A stretch of 64,000 bases of DNA from Certhia americana. Taxonomy: Eukaryota > Chordata > Aves > Passeriformes > Certhiidae. The stretch spans positions 31,024 to 95,023 of the forward strand of contig JAGMWU010000097.1 of NCBI GenBank assembly GCA_018697195.1. The letters run 5' to 3'. The notes under the pieces are model-generated. The model did not search any database. It was not told the origin of the DNA and saw only the letters and a list, made by a program, of their open reading frames with translations. Positions 24,690-37,984 of this stretch are shown here, piece after piece (position 1 is the first letter of the stretch; each line of letters opens with the position of its first letter). A program made the translations under genes and the position numbers.

Positions 24690-26002
24690 AGAACTAGCAA
24701 ACTATGCAGGTGACTTTTATACAACACAAGAACCTTGCCTAGTGCTTTTTTCATTTAGAACAATTTAAGACAATCTGTTACATTATCATCATGAAAGGCT
24801 TACACCAAAGAGTATCTCAGGCTATGACTACTCCCACTGCATCAATTACATTAACTGGGAGAATGGTGGCAATGGAAAGACACCGTAAAGTCTCTTTGTG
24901 TGACACAAAAGAGTCTTCGTGCCAAACCAGAAATAGCCTGTCAGGGAGAGGTTATGCAGTATATAAATTCACATTCACATCCTGTTTGTTCATCCCTCTA
25001 TATTTTTGTCTTCAAAATATGAATGCTCTCTGAAGCAGTGTTCATATCAAGACAGCTCACAGTCAGAAAGCTCTACAAGGCCTCGAGAAACATTGCAAAG
25101 TTGCCTTGGATAAAAAAAGCCCTCAGAACTCAGCCACAGAGAGAAGGAATCAACCAGATTAATACTGAATATTGCTGCTTCTTAAGTTGTGAGAGAGAGA
25201 GAGACAGAGAGATGGACGTGACACACATAGTGGTATGGATTCACTATGCAGCCAGAAGTAAACTCCATAGCCAGAACAATTGCTGAACAAATGAAAATCT
25301 ACATGTTATTTTTTCTCGAATGTGAATTCATTCCAAATTGCATACTACTTGGACTACCTGCCTTTCCACTTTATACCTTCCATATACATACAACTTTTCA
25401 GGATTTTGTCTGTGCACTTGCCAGCCAAGGTAGTGACTCCTCTTTTTTATTTTAATCTAGTCTGTTGCATATTAATTCTGTTTAGATTATATTCCTGTAC
25501 CATCTTTTGTTCAGACTCCTTTTCATCATTTTTGAAAATGGTAATTCTACAGTTTTCTTGTGATTAGGATAACTTTTCCAAGCACAGTGAAAAACATTGT
25601 GGTTGAGGAAGGAATGAGAGTGCACATAGAGGTCACTATCTCTAAAATATTTCAGACTTGTATATGTCAAGCAACTGTTCCGTGTCAGGTAAGAAAATAA
25701 CTTAGGGGACAATAACTTGTGGCTGTGCCCACTACAAGTTACATTTCCTTGATTTTATATCTGCATTTGGTTAACAGTCTTTATTGCTTATTCTTATGAG
25801 ATGGAGGACAAATGGCTGCTCAGAAAAGAGGATTCAGTAATTAGCTTGCACTTGAAATGTCTATTTTGCCTAGGTCTTATTTCTACCTATTCTTATTCCA
25901 CCTTCTTAGTAACATCTGGTTTGTGAGTAGGTGATTGTCCTACACACCCATTTCCTGTGCTGAGAGCAGCTCCCTTTGGAGGGAAGGTGCTGAGAGAAGG
26001 GA
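24690..26002. other. Intergenic sequence downstream of inverted V-c
   Basis: No gene recognised. There is a short (GA)n run at about 25192-25212. Confidence 0.45.
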
Positions 26003-26041
26003 GGTTTATGTAAAGAAAACAAGTGACTTTGAAGTGTTGTG
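26003..26041 (-). promoter_or_regulatory. 23-RSS of third inverted V segment
   Basis: On the - strand the order is heptamer CACAACA (26035-26041), an exact 23-bp spacer, and nonamer ACATAAACC (26003-26011, 8 of 9). The heptamer keeps the essential CAC but departs from consensus in its last three bases. Confidence 0.78.
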
Positions 26042-26466
26042 TCCAAACTACTGGCACAGAAATAGATGGCTGAGTGGTTCAGCTTCACAGACAAAATATC
26101 CAAAGAGAATTCTTCAAGGCTTGGCCGGTTAGCTTGGAATCCAGCCGGAATGTCACCCACTTGCTTTTGATTTACACCATAGGAATAATAAATCAATTGC
26201 ATTGCCTTCCCTGGCTGCTGCAGATACCAGTACATAGAATTGTGATTATTATTTTGATTGCATTTCAGAGTAGCATTCTCATCTTCCCTCACCACAAGAC
26301 TTGGGCTTTGGGTGATTTCAGCTCCTGTAAAACAGAACAAAACAAAAACACAGTGAAAAAAGTAAGCCACATTCTCCCAGCAGCAGAGCAGATACTATGG
26401 CTATACTGATTCCTTACTTGTTCCAAAGAAGTACATTGCCACACACAGAGCTGTCCACATCCTCAT
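26042..26466 (-). CDS. T-cell receptor beta variable (TRBV) segment (V-c), inverted, Cys-Ala-Ser-Ser type
   Basis: Two-exon V segment with canonical V-beta features. Leader exon 26418-26466 begins MRMWTALCVAMYFFGT, with donor GTAAGG. Exon 2 (26042-26324) follows a T-rich TTTTACAG acceptor. The mature region starts with the V-beta signature AEITQSPS. First Cys is residue 38, core Trp 49 in MYWYLQQPGK, and second Cys 106 in AIYFCASSLD. The frame is open to the RSS, so it could encode a functional receptor V domain pairing with TCR alpha. A second in-frame ATG lies two codons after the first. A TATA-like box is 41 bp upstream of the ATG. It is inverted relative to the J segments, and the RSS heptamer is poor. 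It is unrelated in detail to the Cys-Ala-Glu pair V-a/V-b. Confidence 0.92.
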
Positions 26467-26506
26467 TTCTGCCCTGGGAGTGAGTGAACCTACCCGATAC
26501 AGGACG

Positions 26507-26512
26507 TATATA
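26507..26512 (-). promoter_or_regulatory. TATA-like box of V-c
   Basis: TATATA in a CTCTATATACG context on the - strand, 41 bp upstream of the V-c start codon, implying a short 5' leader. I did not find a clear V-beta decamer. Confidence 0.5.
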
Positions 26513-26519
26513 GAGCCGT

Positions 26520-28734
26520 TTCACCTGCTTCCCCTAAACCAATAGCAGATATCTCTGTAACAGCTCTAGCTGTGCTGAAAAACAAGCTCCTTCCTGAAAG
26601 ATTTGAAGTAAACACTTTTTTTGAAATGCATGTGTTAAAACCAGAAAATTTCAAACTGACTCATCTGGAAGCTTTTCATACTCTACCAATGACAATTGTG
26701 GTTTTATTTACCCTTTTTTACCTTTTGGTATTTTGTTTACAGAATGAACTAGAACATGTTTAGTGCAATCAAATAATGTGGTTTCCTTTTGTATTGGTAA
26801 CTGATGGATCTTTTCTTTCAGGAAAAATACAATACCTATGCTCAGATCTTAATTATTTTTTCTTCCTTCTCCACCTGTAAGAACAAGCATGCATGATATT
26901 ATTTTGGGAAGAGCTTTATACGGGAGCCTGTTGCAGCCTTAGCACACAGCAAAAATGAAGGTAAACTGGGTTATTTCTGAAGTAAATATCTAACAACTGC
27001 TTGGCCAGCAGTACCTGTACTAATTATAAGTGCATCTTTCAGGATCCAGAGTGATACCACTGATTCTGACGCAAACTTTTAACCTGTATTAGGAAGACTG
27101 ATTGCTGTCCACCCATGGTATTTTGGAAGCACAATGGGAACCATCACAGTACTCATAATTTGCCACTTATAGCTTTGAAGCGTGGCCCCAGAGGCCAGTG
27201 CTCATATCAAGCAACACAAGATCTGTGCTACTGAAAATATTCTTTCTTATTTAAGTGAAAGGGTACCATCTGGTGGAATGAGGGGGTGTTTACAGTGATC
27301 CTTAGAGGATTATTTTCCACAGATCTTTATTTTTGCATTGGCAGCTATTTGTGGAAAAGGAACTAATGTACTAAGAGATATGTATGTCTGTCATTAAACT
27401 GGAGACTGTGAAATGCTGCATGGAGAGTGTTGACTCACAAGCACACAGTTTCTTTATCTAGACAAGAAAAGTCTCAGAGGTGATATTGAGAATGGGATTT
27501 CAGAAACATAATGCAGATGAGGAAGGGAACTAGTGTGTGTAGTAGCTGATGAAGCTCATAACTAGATATGCTGTAAAACTTGTCCTGAGATCCAGCTAAA
27601 TGGGCTGGAAAGAGAAACCTCTTTTCATTCAGAACACAGTTTTTCTCTGGGTTTTACATGGTACAGGGGGCAGAGGAGGGGCCTACAGCAATGTTATAGG
27701 TAAAACCTTTCAGAACAATATCTAGATTCAAATCGCATGTTTTTGTTTTGAGACAGAATCTGAATCCAGAAAAACCAGCTCTCTAGTGCACTATGCTGTA
27801 GGGTATCACAAAGGGATTAATGACTAATCTTTTTCTACTGTATGAAAAATACAAATTTACAGCTTAGGCTTCAGATTCTATGTTCGGTCAATAAATATTT
27901 AAGTATTTAGACAAAGTGAAAGAATTTCAAGAAGAAAACCTGACTCACAAAATCCTGTTGCACACCAGTGGTTAAGTTCAAGAGGTTAAGTGTGGGCAGT
28001 TGGAGGGGGAGACCTCATCACCTAATCCTGGCAGAGAGTGTGTTGGGAGGTTGGTCTTCCCAATGAAGGTGTAAAAATCAAAATTCTTGCTGGCACTCTT
28101 AGCATAACATAGCTGATAACCTACTCAGTCATCAGCTCAGTGCTGTGTTAGGCCAACTTTCTTCTTAATGGGAATAAATACATGTGACATGGGCTTCACT
28201 CTCAACAAATGTCATGATTAACCTTTTAGCGATTTTTTTTTTTTGTGTGTGACACTGAAATTACAAGATGTGGAAAAAAAGTTGTTACTAGCAACATTAA
28301 TAGAACTGATCCATTAAGTACGAATGCGTCTTTCAGGGGAAAAAGAATTACATTATTATATTTTTAAAAAATTTAAAATTTAAAAAAATTAGGTGCATTT
28401 TAAAAAATACTTCACTTCCTTTTATTTTACCCCTTTTTTTATTTTCTTCCTTTTCTTTTGGTGGGAAAAAATTTATTTGTTCAAATTTCCTGACTATTAC
28501 CCTGTCAGGAAAAAAGACAAGATGAAATATAGAAAATATGCCCTTTTTTTCTCAATTTGTCAAATTTATTTTTAAATTAGTTACATTTGTTAGCGTCCAG
28601 TCATGAGTATCAGGAACATTTTACATGAGAGAATACTTACTCTTGTCTGTAAGGCAGCTGTTTCAGACTTGTGTCACTTTTTTTTTTATTTGAAAAAGAT
28701 ATAATGATATTAACTGTAAATATATTATATTTAC
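26520..28734. other. Intergenic sequence
   Basis: No exon or RSS pair recognised. A stretch near 27665 superficially resembles a D-beta core but lacks flanking RSSs. Confidence 0.45.
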
Positions 28735-28875
28735 GTAACATATATATTTTTATATATATATATAATATAATACTGCATTATATGTATTGTATATTATACT
28801 GTATATGTATTATATGTATTTTATATCTATATATATAGATGTAGATATAAAATATATATAATATAATACTGTATT
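28735..28875. repeat. AT-rich low-complexity block with palindromes
   Basis: Almost pure A/T, dominated by TATA alternation. It includes a perfect 12-bp inverted repeat, ATTTTATATCTA (28818-28829) and TAGATATAAAAT (28842-28853). Confidence 0.9.
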
Positions 28876-31800
28876 TATTTTCATGTTCCATAATCTCTTC
28901 TCTGGTCAGTTCAGTTTCACACAGCACTTTTGGTGAGGATGAGTTACACAGAGGAGGATTTCAGTGTGAGTTTCAGCGTGGATTTCATAATATCCAGAGA
29001 TGTTGCACAAATATTTATCTCATAAATCAGGGGTCTCTTAGCTATCTTCATTGTCAGAAATTTGAATGCTGCTATTTTTCAGAGCTGAATGATAGGTTTT
29101 CTTTCAGGAGGTCCCAAACTCCTTGATGGTGTCTCTGTTTCAGAACTCTGTGGGTTGTTCAGGGACGGTCATGGAAATTTCAGCACAGCACAAGATTGAT
29201 GTCATTGCAGTTCAGCCACTGGCAATGTAGGTTTGCTACTATAGCACTCCTACTCAGGCCTAGAATTTCAATCCACCTTTTTTAGGATGGCTTCTTGTTT
29301 TTTTTTTTTCATTTGAACCAGTTCTAAATTCCTATTGCAAATTTAATGGAATTAAGGAATGGACTCTGTATCACGGAACATCTATTAGTGAGGGCGGAAG
29401 GGAAAGAAACTGGCCTACTGACAGAATCTTAGTCTGTTCAGCTACTCACAGTGAGAGTAAGAGATTATTCTTTTGTTTTTGCAGGACCTGCATGTGCTTG
29501 GTCATACGGAAGGCTCCTGGCACTGTAAGGCACCCCAATGTTTTGGGCTTTCCTTTTTTTTAAAAAGTGTTTTTATGCTCAGTCTAAACTTCCACTTCTT
29601 TTCCTGCCTGCACTAAAACATGCTGTCTCAACTCCCTGAACTGGTTGTTGGAAGCAGTAAATGCAAGACTGTCTCTGTGCCCCTCCTGGTGGAGAATCAA
29701 AGAATCCACCTGAAAAAGAAAAAAAGAAAGAAAAAGGGAAGGAGTAAAACAGACAAGCAAACAAACAAACAAAACCAGAGAAAGGAGAAAATCTTTTCAT
29801 GCCCAGCAGTTTTTCATGTATGTCTGTTCATACATTTAGTGAATGTCGTGATAAAAAGAAGAAGCAATGGCTGCTCAGGTATCTTTCTTTCCTTGAACAT
29901 GATCTCAGATAATTTTCCTTCCTCCAGGCAGGTAAAAACTACAGACCAGCTGAATCACATACCATTTCAGACTTTCTATCTTCCACTGCCATTTTTCTTA
30001 ACCTTAAGCTTATCCCTAATTTGCTCCAGAATTTGCATACAACACTTACAGATTACTTCCATTGTCTCCTCTTCCCAACTTCTTGCTTTTCCTCTTCCTC
30101 AATTAAAACTCAAAATTTCTAAACAACTTTTCTGTGCCTGTGCCTACTACAAGGCCCTTTTGCATCAAGGCCTGCCAAACCTCACAGCTGTGATCAGACT
30201 GTACTTTTGTTAGTCTCCAGATAACAAAGCAACTTTTTAAAATTTCCATTACTAGACCTTCAGATGACTACTTTTTGTCATCTTGTACTTGTTTAAGAAC
30301 ACAAGAAACTCTCAGGCTTCTCCCACCCACTCATCTGGTCTACACAACCTTGTTGTGCAAATTCTACCCTCTGTTCTTTCAAACACACAGACTGAGAGGA
30401 ATTATACTGAAAGCCTTCTTCTGTTTGGCAATCAACACCAGAATAAAGCACATTCTCATGTTCATCCAGGTTTAGTCTTTCGTATCACACTACTCAGAAG
30501 CCATGAATATCCTGTCCTGCAGGACTGATGACTCCTTGGGCAGCTGACCACAACTCCTATTAGTCTGCCTCCTATTTTAGCTGCCAGCATCAAGCATGGT
30601 GCAGACCTATTGATCTTTTGTTTCTCACTAATAAACCAGCTTGTGAGTGCTTTAGAAAGGAGAGCAAGGGACAACAGGCAGCATTAGGAGTTGAATAGTA
30701 AAAGAGGAAGGTTGGCATAAAGCTAAGTCCTCGTGCTTATTAACAATGCAAATGCTTTGGTGAGAGGGAAGATAGAACTGGAAATAGCAGTCAGAAGACC
30801 AAGAGGTGTATCACCTCAGCCAGAAGACAGATAGGTGGAGGCTAAAATAAAGAGAATAGAAACTCCAGGAAAGGATGTTTAGTCTTCTTGCAATGCTGTG
30901 GACCAAGATGCAGCAATTACAGCGGCTTGCCCTTCACCTAAGCAATGCCTTACATTCAAGGTATTGATTTTGAGTATATTTACTTTCAATGCAGTCAATA
31001 AAATACTTTGCAGAGGAAGCAAAAGCTATAGGCCTCCAAATTCTCATGTAAATAAAGAAGGATGCTTTACAGCACAGCTGCAAATAAAACCTAAAGGATG
31101 CTGGCTGCCACACATTCTTGAGTAGAAGATACTGCTCATTAACTATTCAACAGTTTACTGAAAAACCAAGGAAAGAAGACAAGTCAGCAAAACCTTAAAA
31201 CCAGCCTGAAACTGTATTTTATCGCATAGTGATAAAAGTATTTAATTGCAGAGTTTTCTTTCTGGCACATCTGTACAAAATCTCACATATAATCACCAAA
31301 CAAAATTAATTTCTTTGCTGCCAATCTTATCCATATGATAAAAAAAGAAGAAATAAAATCAAAGCTTTTGACTTTGAAAATAACATAAAAATAACATATA
31401 GCCAGGCAGGGAATAAAGTGAGAGCCACATACTGGAAGGACCAAGAAACCCAGCTTGCATTTTATGGTGCTAACAGGACTGTATGGGAGAAGGAAGAAAT
31501 CTTTCTGGCTCATGATACAACAACGCAGAGGCATAGCCCTGCAGCATCTAAGGTAGTTTTAATTAATGATATAACTATATATTTGGTAATAGGATGTGAT
31601 TGAGAAAGTATACTACTATTTCTATATCTGTCACAACCATCCTTTTCTTCACTGTTTAGATTATTCCAAAAATATTACTGCATACTGGCTAAAATTGACT
31701 AGAGGCTGATACTGTGGACAGTTAAATATGGAGGGGAAGGAGGAAAGTGAATCTGAGTGACATTAATAACTTTTTTTGTAGTTTGAGGAGCATGAGGTAT

Positions 31801-32079
31801 CAGGCCACTTTCACTGTGCAACAATGTACACAAACCCTGTTAGATTCCGTAATTTTTATCGCATCCTGAGAAAAGAACTCATGCAGTTAGTTGTACTTCT
31901 TCTCTGGGAAAGATGGGAACCATAAGTAACAAATCCATAAACACCCTTATTTGTGGTGATATTTGATGTTGTGTTGGTAATCAAACTACTTCTTGCAAGA
32001 AAAAAAATAATCTCACAACACACTCTGGTTGGATCTGTCCTTATCTCAACCCTTCATGGCCCACTTTGGCAAAAAGGAC
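28876..32079. other. Intergenic sequence
   Basis: No gene recognised. The longest open frame (29620-30213, +) has low-complexity Lys/Arg-rich and Leu/Ser-rich composition, with no domain signature or splice context. Confidence 0.4.
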
Positions 32080-32656
32080 TGTCCTAAACTGTGGGTTTAA
32101 GCTCAGCTGGAGATGAAACGGCTGGAGATGAATCACCCCCTTCCTTTTCCCCCAACACCTCCCCCGATGGAATGGGAAGGAGAATCAAAGTAAAACTTGT
32201 ATGTTGAGATAAGAACAGTTTAATAATTGAAAATAAAGTCAAATATAATAATGTGAGTATTAATGATAAAGGTAATGATAATAATAATGAAACAAACAAG
32301 TGATGCACAATGCTATTGCTCACCTTCCTCTGACTAATGTCAGACCTCACTTCCCAAGTCCAGACTGGCTGTAGCTCCATGAACTCCCCCCAGTTTAAAT
32401 ACATGATGTTCTTAGTTTGGAATATCCCTCTGGTCAGCTTGGGTCTGCTGGTCCCTCCCAGCTTCTTTTGTCTACTTCCTCACTGGCAGAGCATGAGACA
32501 TGAAAAAAGAAAGAAATCCTTGACTCAGGATAAACACGACTTAGCAAGAAACCAAAACATCAGTGTGTTATCAACACCATTCTCTTTCCAAATCCAAAAG
32601 GCAGCACTGCAATAGCTAGGAAGGAAATTAACTCTACCCCAGCAGAAACCAGGACA
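32080..32656 (+). mobile_element. Solo endogenous retrovirus LTR (diverged copy)
   Basis: Aligns block by block with the LTR at 58251-58847: the TGT..GGGTTTAA start, GATGGAATGGGA, TTGAGATAAGAACAGTTTAATA, an AT-rich trinucleotide run, TCCTCACTGGCAGAGCATG, and an AACTCTA.CCCAGC..AAACCAGGACA end. No internal gag, pol or env lies beside it, so it is a solo LTR. The 5' boundary (32080 or 32090) is uncertain. Confidence 0.75.
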
Positions 32657-33239
32657 ATAAAATACAAATAAACTTTACTATTCCATTTGAAAATTTGAGT
32701 ATCTAGCATTTTCATAGAGAAAGGTAAAGAATTTTCAATAAGCATTGATAAACTTCCATAACTAAGATATATGTGAGATTCTCCATTGCTTTAACACTAT
32801 TGACTTTAACAAATACACTTGAATCCACAGAGAAACCCTTATTACATTTTCTTTACAAACATTTGAAGCTGTTTAGTGAAGCTGAAAAAGAGTTTGGGGA
32901 GCAATGTCATTGCAGAAATGAACTTATGTTGATGTACATGCAAAATGTGATAACACAATTTTCTCTAAAACTATGATATAAAGTTTGCATCAAATAGCTG
33001 TCAATAAATTAGTATATGCAGACAAATAGGAATATAAAAGACTAGAAATTAATTAATCTCTTATTTCTGCAGTTACATAAGATGATTTAAGAACTAAGCT
33101 GAATTTCTACCAGCAGTAGGGCTAAAGGATGTTTTCCTATTCATATTATTTTACTATAGTTAAATTTGTATTAAGATACTCAAAAAGAAAGCAGGAGATG
33201 AAGTTTATTTATTTTAAAAATAAAAAATTTTTTTTAAAG
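32657..33239. other. AT-rich intergenic sequence
   Basis: No recognisable feature. Confidence 0.45.
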
Positions 33240-33730
33240 TTATAATTTTCAGGAAAATCCACAAGTGCCAGAGGTTTATGTCCAAAAAGGAGACAGAGGA
33301 GTCCTTCAGCTTTATTGGAATAAATGGAGAGAGTCTCCTGGGGCACACACCTGCAGGGTTTTCTCTCTCTCTTGGTTTCAGAGGGCACAGCCTCCCTTGA
33401 TCCTGAACTCCCTGCCACAGGTTGCCTCTTCCTTTCCCCACTGCTGAGGCACTGGGAAGGTGCAGCCTTCCCAAACTGCCTTCCACATATTCCCCCCTCG
33501 AACCCACTGTTTTACCCCAAAGTTCAGGCATTCAGGCTTGTGCAGACCCTTGTCTGAGTCAGGAGCCGAGGTCAGGGCTCTGCAACAAACCTGCTGCTCA
33601 AAGTCAGTAGAGACATTGGTACCCATTTCAGAGACATCAGCACTCACACCTTCACCCATCAGACTGTTTGTAAAGACTTTACCTCTGGTAATGCAGACCA
33701 GGGAAAATGTTATTTATAGCCTCGTTTTTC
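33240..33730 (-). mobile_element. Possible endogenous retrovirus LTR
   Basis: A GC-richer segment. On the - strand a TATAAATA box lies near 33713 and an AATAAAGCTGAAGGACTCC poly(A)-signal region near 33305-33325, in the order expected for a retroviral LTR. I cannot fix TG/CA ends or target duplications. The open frames within it are not convincing genes. Confidence 0.35.
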
Positions 33731-33739
33731 CTAATTGAA

Positions 33740-36700
33740 AATTTTGAACATTTTTCTGTCCCTAAAAGAAATTCTTATGCATCCTTTAGCCTTTAGTTTT
33801 CCTCAACCTGAGGGAAATGTCAAGTATCTCTAGAAAAGACTGCAGATGGAACAGCATTAGGATATACTCAATGGATATACTCAGGTGCTGAAAATTAAAT
33901 ACTTGGTCATGGGCCATTGGGATATCTCAAATTTACAGGATAAAATACCTGTGATGTAAACTTTATTTCATGAGGTCATAAAGAAATGCAGCCAGTCTGA
34001 CAAACAGGGCTCAATCCCCTTTTCCCTAGTACTAGTCTATCACAGGAATTCACTTATTCAGCATTCAAATCATACGGTTTCAAATCTTAGAACCCATGAT
34101 TGTTAATTCATGCCCTTACAAGGAAAAAAAAAATCAATTAGTCATTTAGCCGATAGAGAGAATGTTCACCCTTCCTCTTCCATCACACTTTGGGCATCCC
34201 CTGTGGAACACTGGGAAGCACGGAAGTCCCAGTAATCCAGCTGCTATTGTGTCTGCTCCAAACGCATTCTTGAGTAAGATGATTGTTTTATTTTATATCT
34301 TCCAGCCCGAAGGTTTGGTCTACATCATTTTCATAAATTAGCAGATTGTGCAGCAAGCGGCAGACGGAGAGGATGGCTGCAGGTGCCAGGGATTGCAGGT
34401 GACAGTGGCTGCATAATGGCCTTTTTCCCTTTTCTGGACGCCTGTCCTGCCTACTGGTGCTCTCTCTTTGACCCAGTATCTGCCCTCAGCATCCATCAGG
34501 CCTTAGCACGAGCTGTGCCAGCCAGCTCCAGAGCAGGATTTCAGTGAACAGGCACAATGCCTAAACAAGATTTAAGAACAACCTGTTCCCTATTCCTTAA
34601 TAAAATCTCAGTGCAGGGTGAGTCAAAAGAAATTGTCCCTCCCACACATAATTAAACTGATTGTGAGCTGATCCCATTTCCCCTTCCCCTAGGGCATGAA
34701 CACACTTGAGGGCTCACCTTTCCGTGGATTTCTCACTGATGAGCATTCCTTAGACTGAGGTGGATGAACCACATTCCATACATCCTGAAAATGCAGATTT
34801 TAAGAAAACTCTCAAGGAGAAGGCAGTTTTATATTTTTCAGCGAATCTTATTTTTATGTGTAAAATGTGTAGCAATGGAAAAAAAATACAAAAGTTATCA
34901 GAGATACTGGAAAAAATCAATAAAAAGTTTTTCGATTAACTCAGAATTTTCTTTGGAGCTTGAGAGTAATTCTGCTTGTAATCTGAAATAAAACCTCTGA
35001 AAAGACTTTACTAACGAGGAGTTCCTTTTTCATTCAGCTTCCAGGATTAACAAAAGGTAAACAGTCTATATTTATCAGGAAGCAGTCCGGGGCACCTCCC
35101 TTCAAGAGAGGGTGGGGAGCGCCAGCTGAAACCAGCGCAGTTCTGCTCAGCTGGAAAAGAGCTCTGTGCAAGAGCTGTGTTTGCGTGGTTCAACATGAGG
35201 CTCCAGGCACCAGCAACACACCCCTGTACCACTGCTGATAGAACTCCTTGGGCTCTCTGGGAGCTGCCTCTTCTGCCGACCAGCCGGGACACGTTTGTGC
35301 AGGATGCTCTCTCTGTCCACAGCAGCGCACACCACCAGCGCTGGGAAAGCTCCCTCAAGGGCTGGCTGCTGGTTCCTAGGAACACTGCCACTGCGGCTTT
35401 CCCAGAAGCTGGATGATCCCTGGAGCTCAGAAACCAAACAGGGAGGCTACCAAGAGGTCTGAGAGCACTCACCTGAAAGAAGGAGTTAAAAAAGAGAAGA
35501 CACACCTCTTGGTCCTGACAGCTCCAGTGTGTTCTTACATTCAGCAGTCTGTAAAGAGAAACAACAACCCGTGTCAGCATTTTCCTGTCCTGCAACTGCA
35601 CTGATGTCAGCAAGAGATATCAGGCACTTCGAAGCCAGATGTTCTATCTGTTGCCTGGATTTTATTTTTCCCTACAAAACCTTCCTTTTCCCAGCCTCCA
35701 TTAATTCGTCTGTTTTTTTTTATTTGGTTATGATGTTGCTCTTACTTTCCCTCCTTTTACAAGACTCTCCCTTTATTCCCAGTTCCCCCTTTTTAATTAT
35801 TTTTTCAGTTTCCTGAAAAGTCTGAAGTTAATACTTTTCCTCAGGTGCTTTATTCAGCATTCTGCTTTCACAGAATCATTTTACCAGAGAATTACTGAAA
35901 AACCGGTTATGAAATCAGTCCCATTTTCCTGGAGTATTCCTTTTATGAGTTATGTTCCATCTTTGAAAGTAGAGAAAAATGCACCTTAAACATGAATTTT
36001 TCACAATAATTTCTGTTCTTTATGTATGAACTTGAGTATAGGATGCTGAACCCTGAGCCAACTCATACATGAACCTCTCTGCATGTGGCAACTTCCTCTC
36101 CTCTTAAATGATTGGCTCAAAACATTTATTGATTTAGCATTGCTCAGGCAGTGGCTCAGTCCAGGAAAATGAAGGATTTCAACAGTTCATTAAAAAGCAC
36201 TTCATATCAAGGGAATGACAGAAAGTCAGTAGGTAGAAATACCAGACTGCCTGATTACACTATCACAGAGTCATTGTAAGGCTGTATTTTAGGATAAATG
36301 TGAATGAGAAAGAAAAATGGAGTTGTAGAAAGCACAAGACAGGTAATTTGTGATTAAGGTCTGTCCCTAGGATGCTGAGGTAGAAGCAAGACATTAGGCT
36401 AGTTTATTTATGGAGAAAAAAGCAAACCCACCTTGCTGTGGACAAAACACTTTTGCTTTCTTTACAGGCCACAGTTTAAGAACTGACCCTCAGATACAGT
36501 CTTGCATTTATCTGAAGTCACAGAATTTTTTGGAAGCTATTTTTTTCTCTCAGCCAGAGAATTCTTAGTCAAGCATGCAGACTTGCAGTTACAGACAGAA
36601 ATCTTTCAACCACATCCTTGTTCATCTTGTTGAACGTGAAACCAGAAAGCCCCTCATTGCAAGCAGCCTACACTAGATGCTTTGGGAGAGGTATCCTCTT

Positions 36701-37980
36701 CCTCACCTGCATTTTGTGCCCAGACAAGCTGTTTGCTGTCATCTCTGAGCAGACACATAATCAACTGTAACAAGACAACAACTCTACCACACCATTTGCA
36801 TGCACACATCTTATTTATTTATTTGTTTGTTTGTTTGCTTTGATGACCTGTCCAATCTTGCTGTGAAGCACAGCTGCAGGTTCCCCATTTTTTCATTTTT
36901 TTTACTCCCCTACAGCTCTTTATTGTTCACTTGGTTATACTTTGTCAAAAGTGTTACTCTTTTTATGCAGGTGAGCTGCAGTACGGGTGAGATCCAACTA
37001 CAGATGGGTCCTCACAAACCTGACTCTAATTGACAGACTTTGTAGAAATAGTTCCATGACATTTTCCATAAAACCTACAGTTTTTTAAAGATGACATTTC
37101 CCTGCTCTTGCCTGTATAAGGACTGATTCATTGTCTCAGTAATGCTAATGGGATCTGAGAAAAATTTCTGTGTTTTGGAAAAGTAACATAGCCACTTGTG
37201 TCAGTGGCAAAAACTTTAAGCTGGCCTTTCCTGAATGACACTCTGCCTTTAAAATGCTCCCAAGCATTTATGCATCAATCCAGTGTTCACTAAGTAGCGG
37301 AAAAAACCTTTGGATGAGCTAGCAGAAGATTGCCTGTATGAGAACAGGCAATTGTAAATATGGTCCATAAAACATCTTGGGAGCTTTTTCTAACAACAAA
37401 TGCAAGGCAGGATCTGCAGGCCAACGGTGCATTTCACCCATCTTACCAACAACGCAGGTGAAGACCTGCTCACAACATAGCTTAGACGAGGAATGTGACA
37501 CTTGAGTTCAAATACAGCTTTTGGGGCAAGGGACAGAAACTGCATTGTTTGAGAGTACAGGTGAGCTTGTCTAGAACAATTAAAGCTTATTGGTGCACTC
37601 AGAACCCTGGCTGTCTCGGCTGAAGGAGTACAGCTTCATGGAGAAAATCATAGATTGAGAAAATAAATATTTACTTAAACCACACGTAGCATCAAACTGT
37701 GTCAGTAGCATAAGGATGACTTTAAACAGCCAGCACCCATTGCTTCAAGATACTTTCTGCAGCAGAGAAGAGCGCATCAGGTTAGCAGTTAATGATTAGT
37801 GATAAGTCAGTCACTTAGATTTCATGAGTATCCCTGAAATGCTAGAGATTAAATAAGTAGTTTCAAATTACTTTCCCGACCGAGTTCAGTACGCTGAACT
37901 ATGCAGTGCTAGTAAGGACCCAGAAAGGGAGAGGGCTCGTACCTTCCCGAGTTTTGGGTGTTGTTTACTTCATGGGATTT
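33740..37980. other. Intergenic sequence
   Basis: No gene recognised. A GC-richer patch at 35050-35480 carries open frames on both strands, but they lack family motifs and a convincing splice context. Confidence 0.4.
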
Positions 37981-37984
37981 CTAA

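Noticed and set aside
27655..27720. Sequence resembling a D-beta core (ACAGGGGGC) near a GGTTTTA stretch
   Set aside because: No heptamer abuts the core on either side, and spacer lengths do not fit 12/23 RSSs.
29582..29709. A strong polypyrimidine-CAG acceptor followed by an open frame on the - strand
   Set aside because: The frame ends in a stop after about 42 codons, both possible frames lack a recognisable domain, and there is no neighbouring exon. The tract is also just a low-complexity CTTT run.
35047..35613. 188-codon open frame on the - strand
   Set aside because: No family motif, no splice context, and overlapping open frames on the other strand. It looks like a GC-richer patch, perhaps an old repeat.
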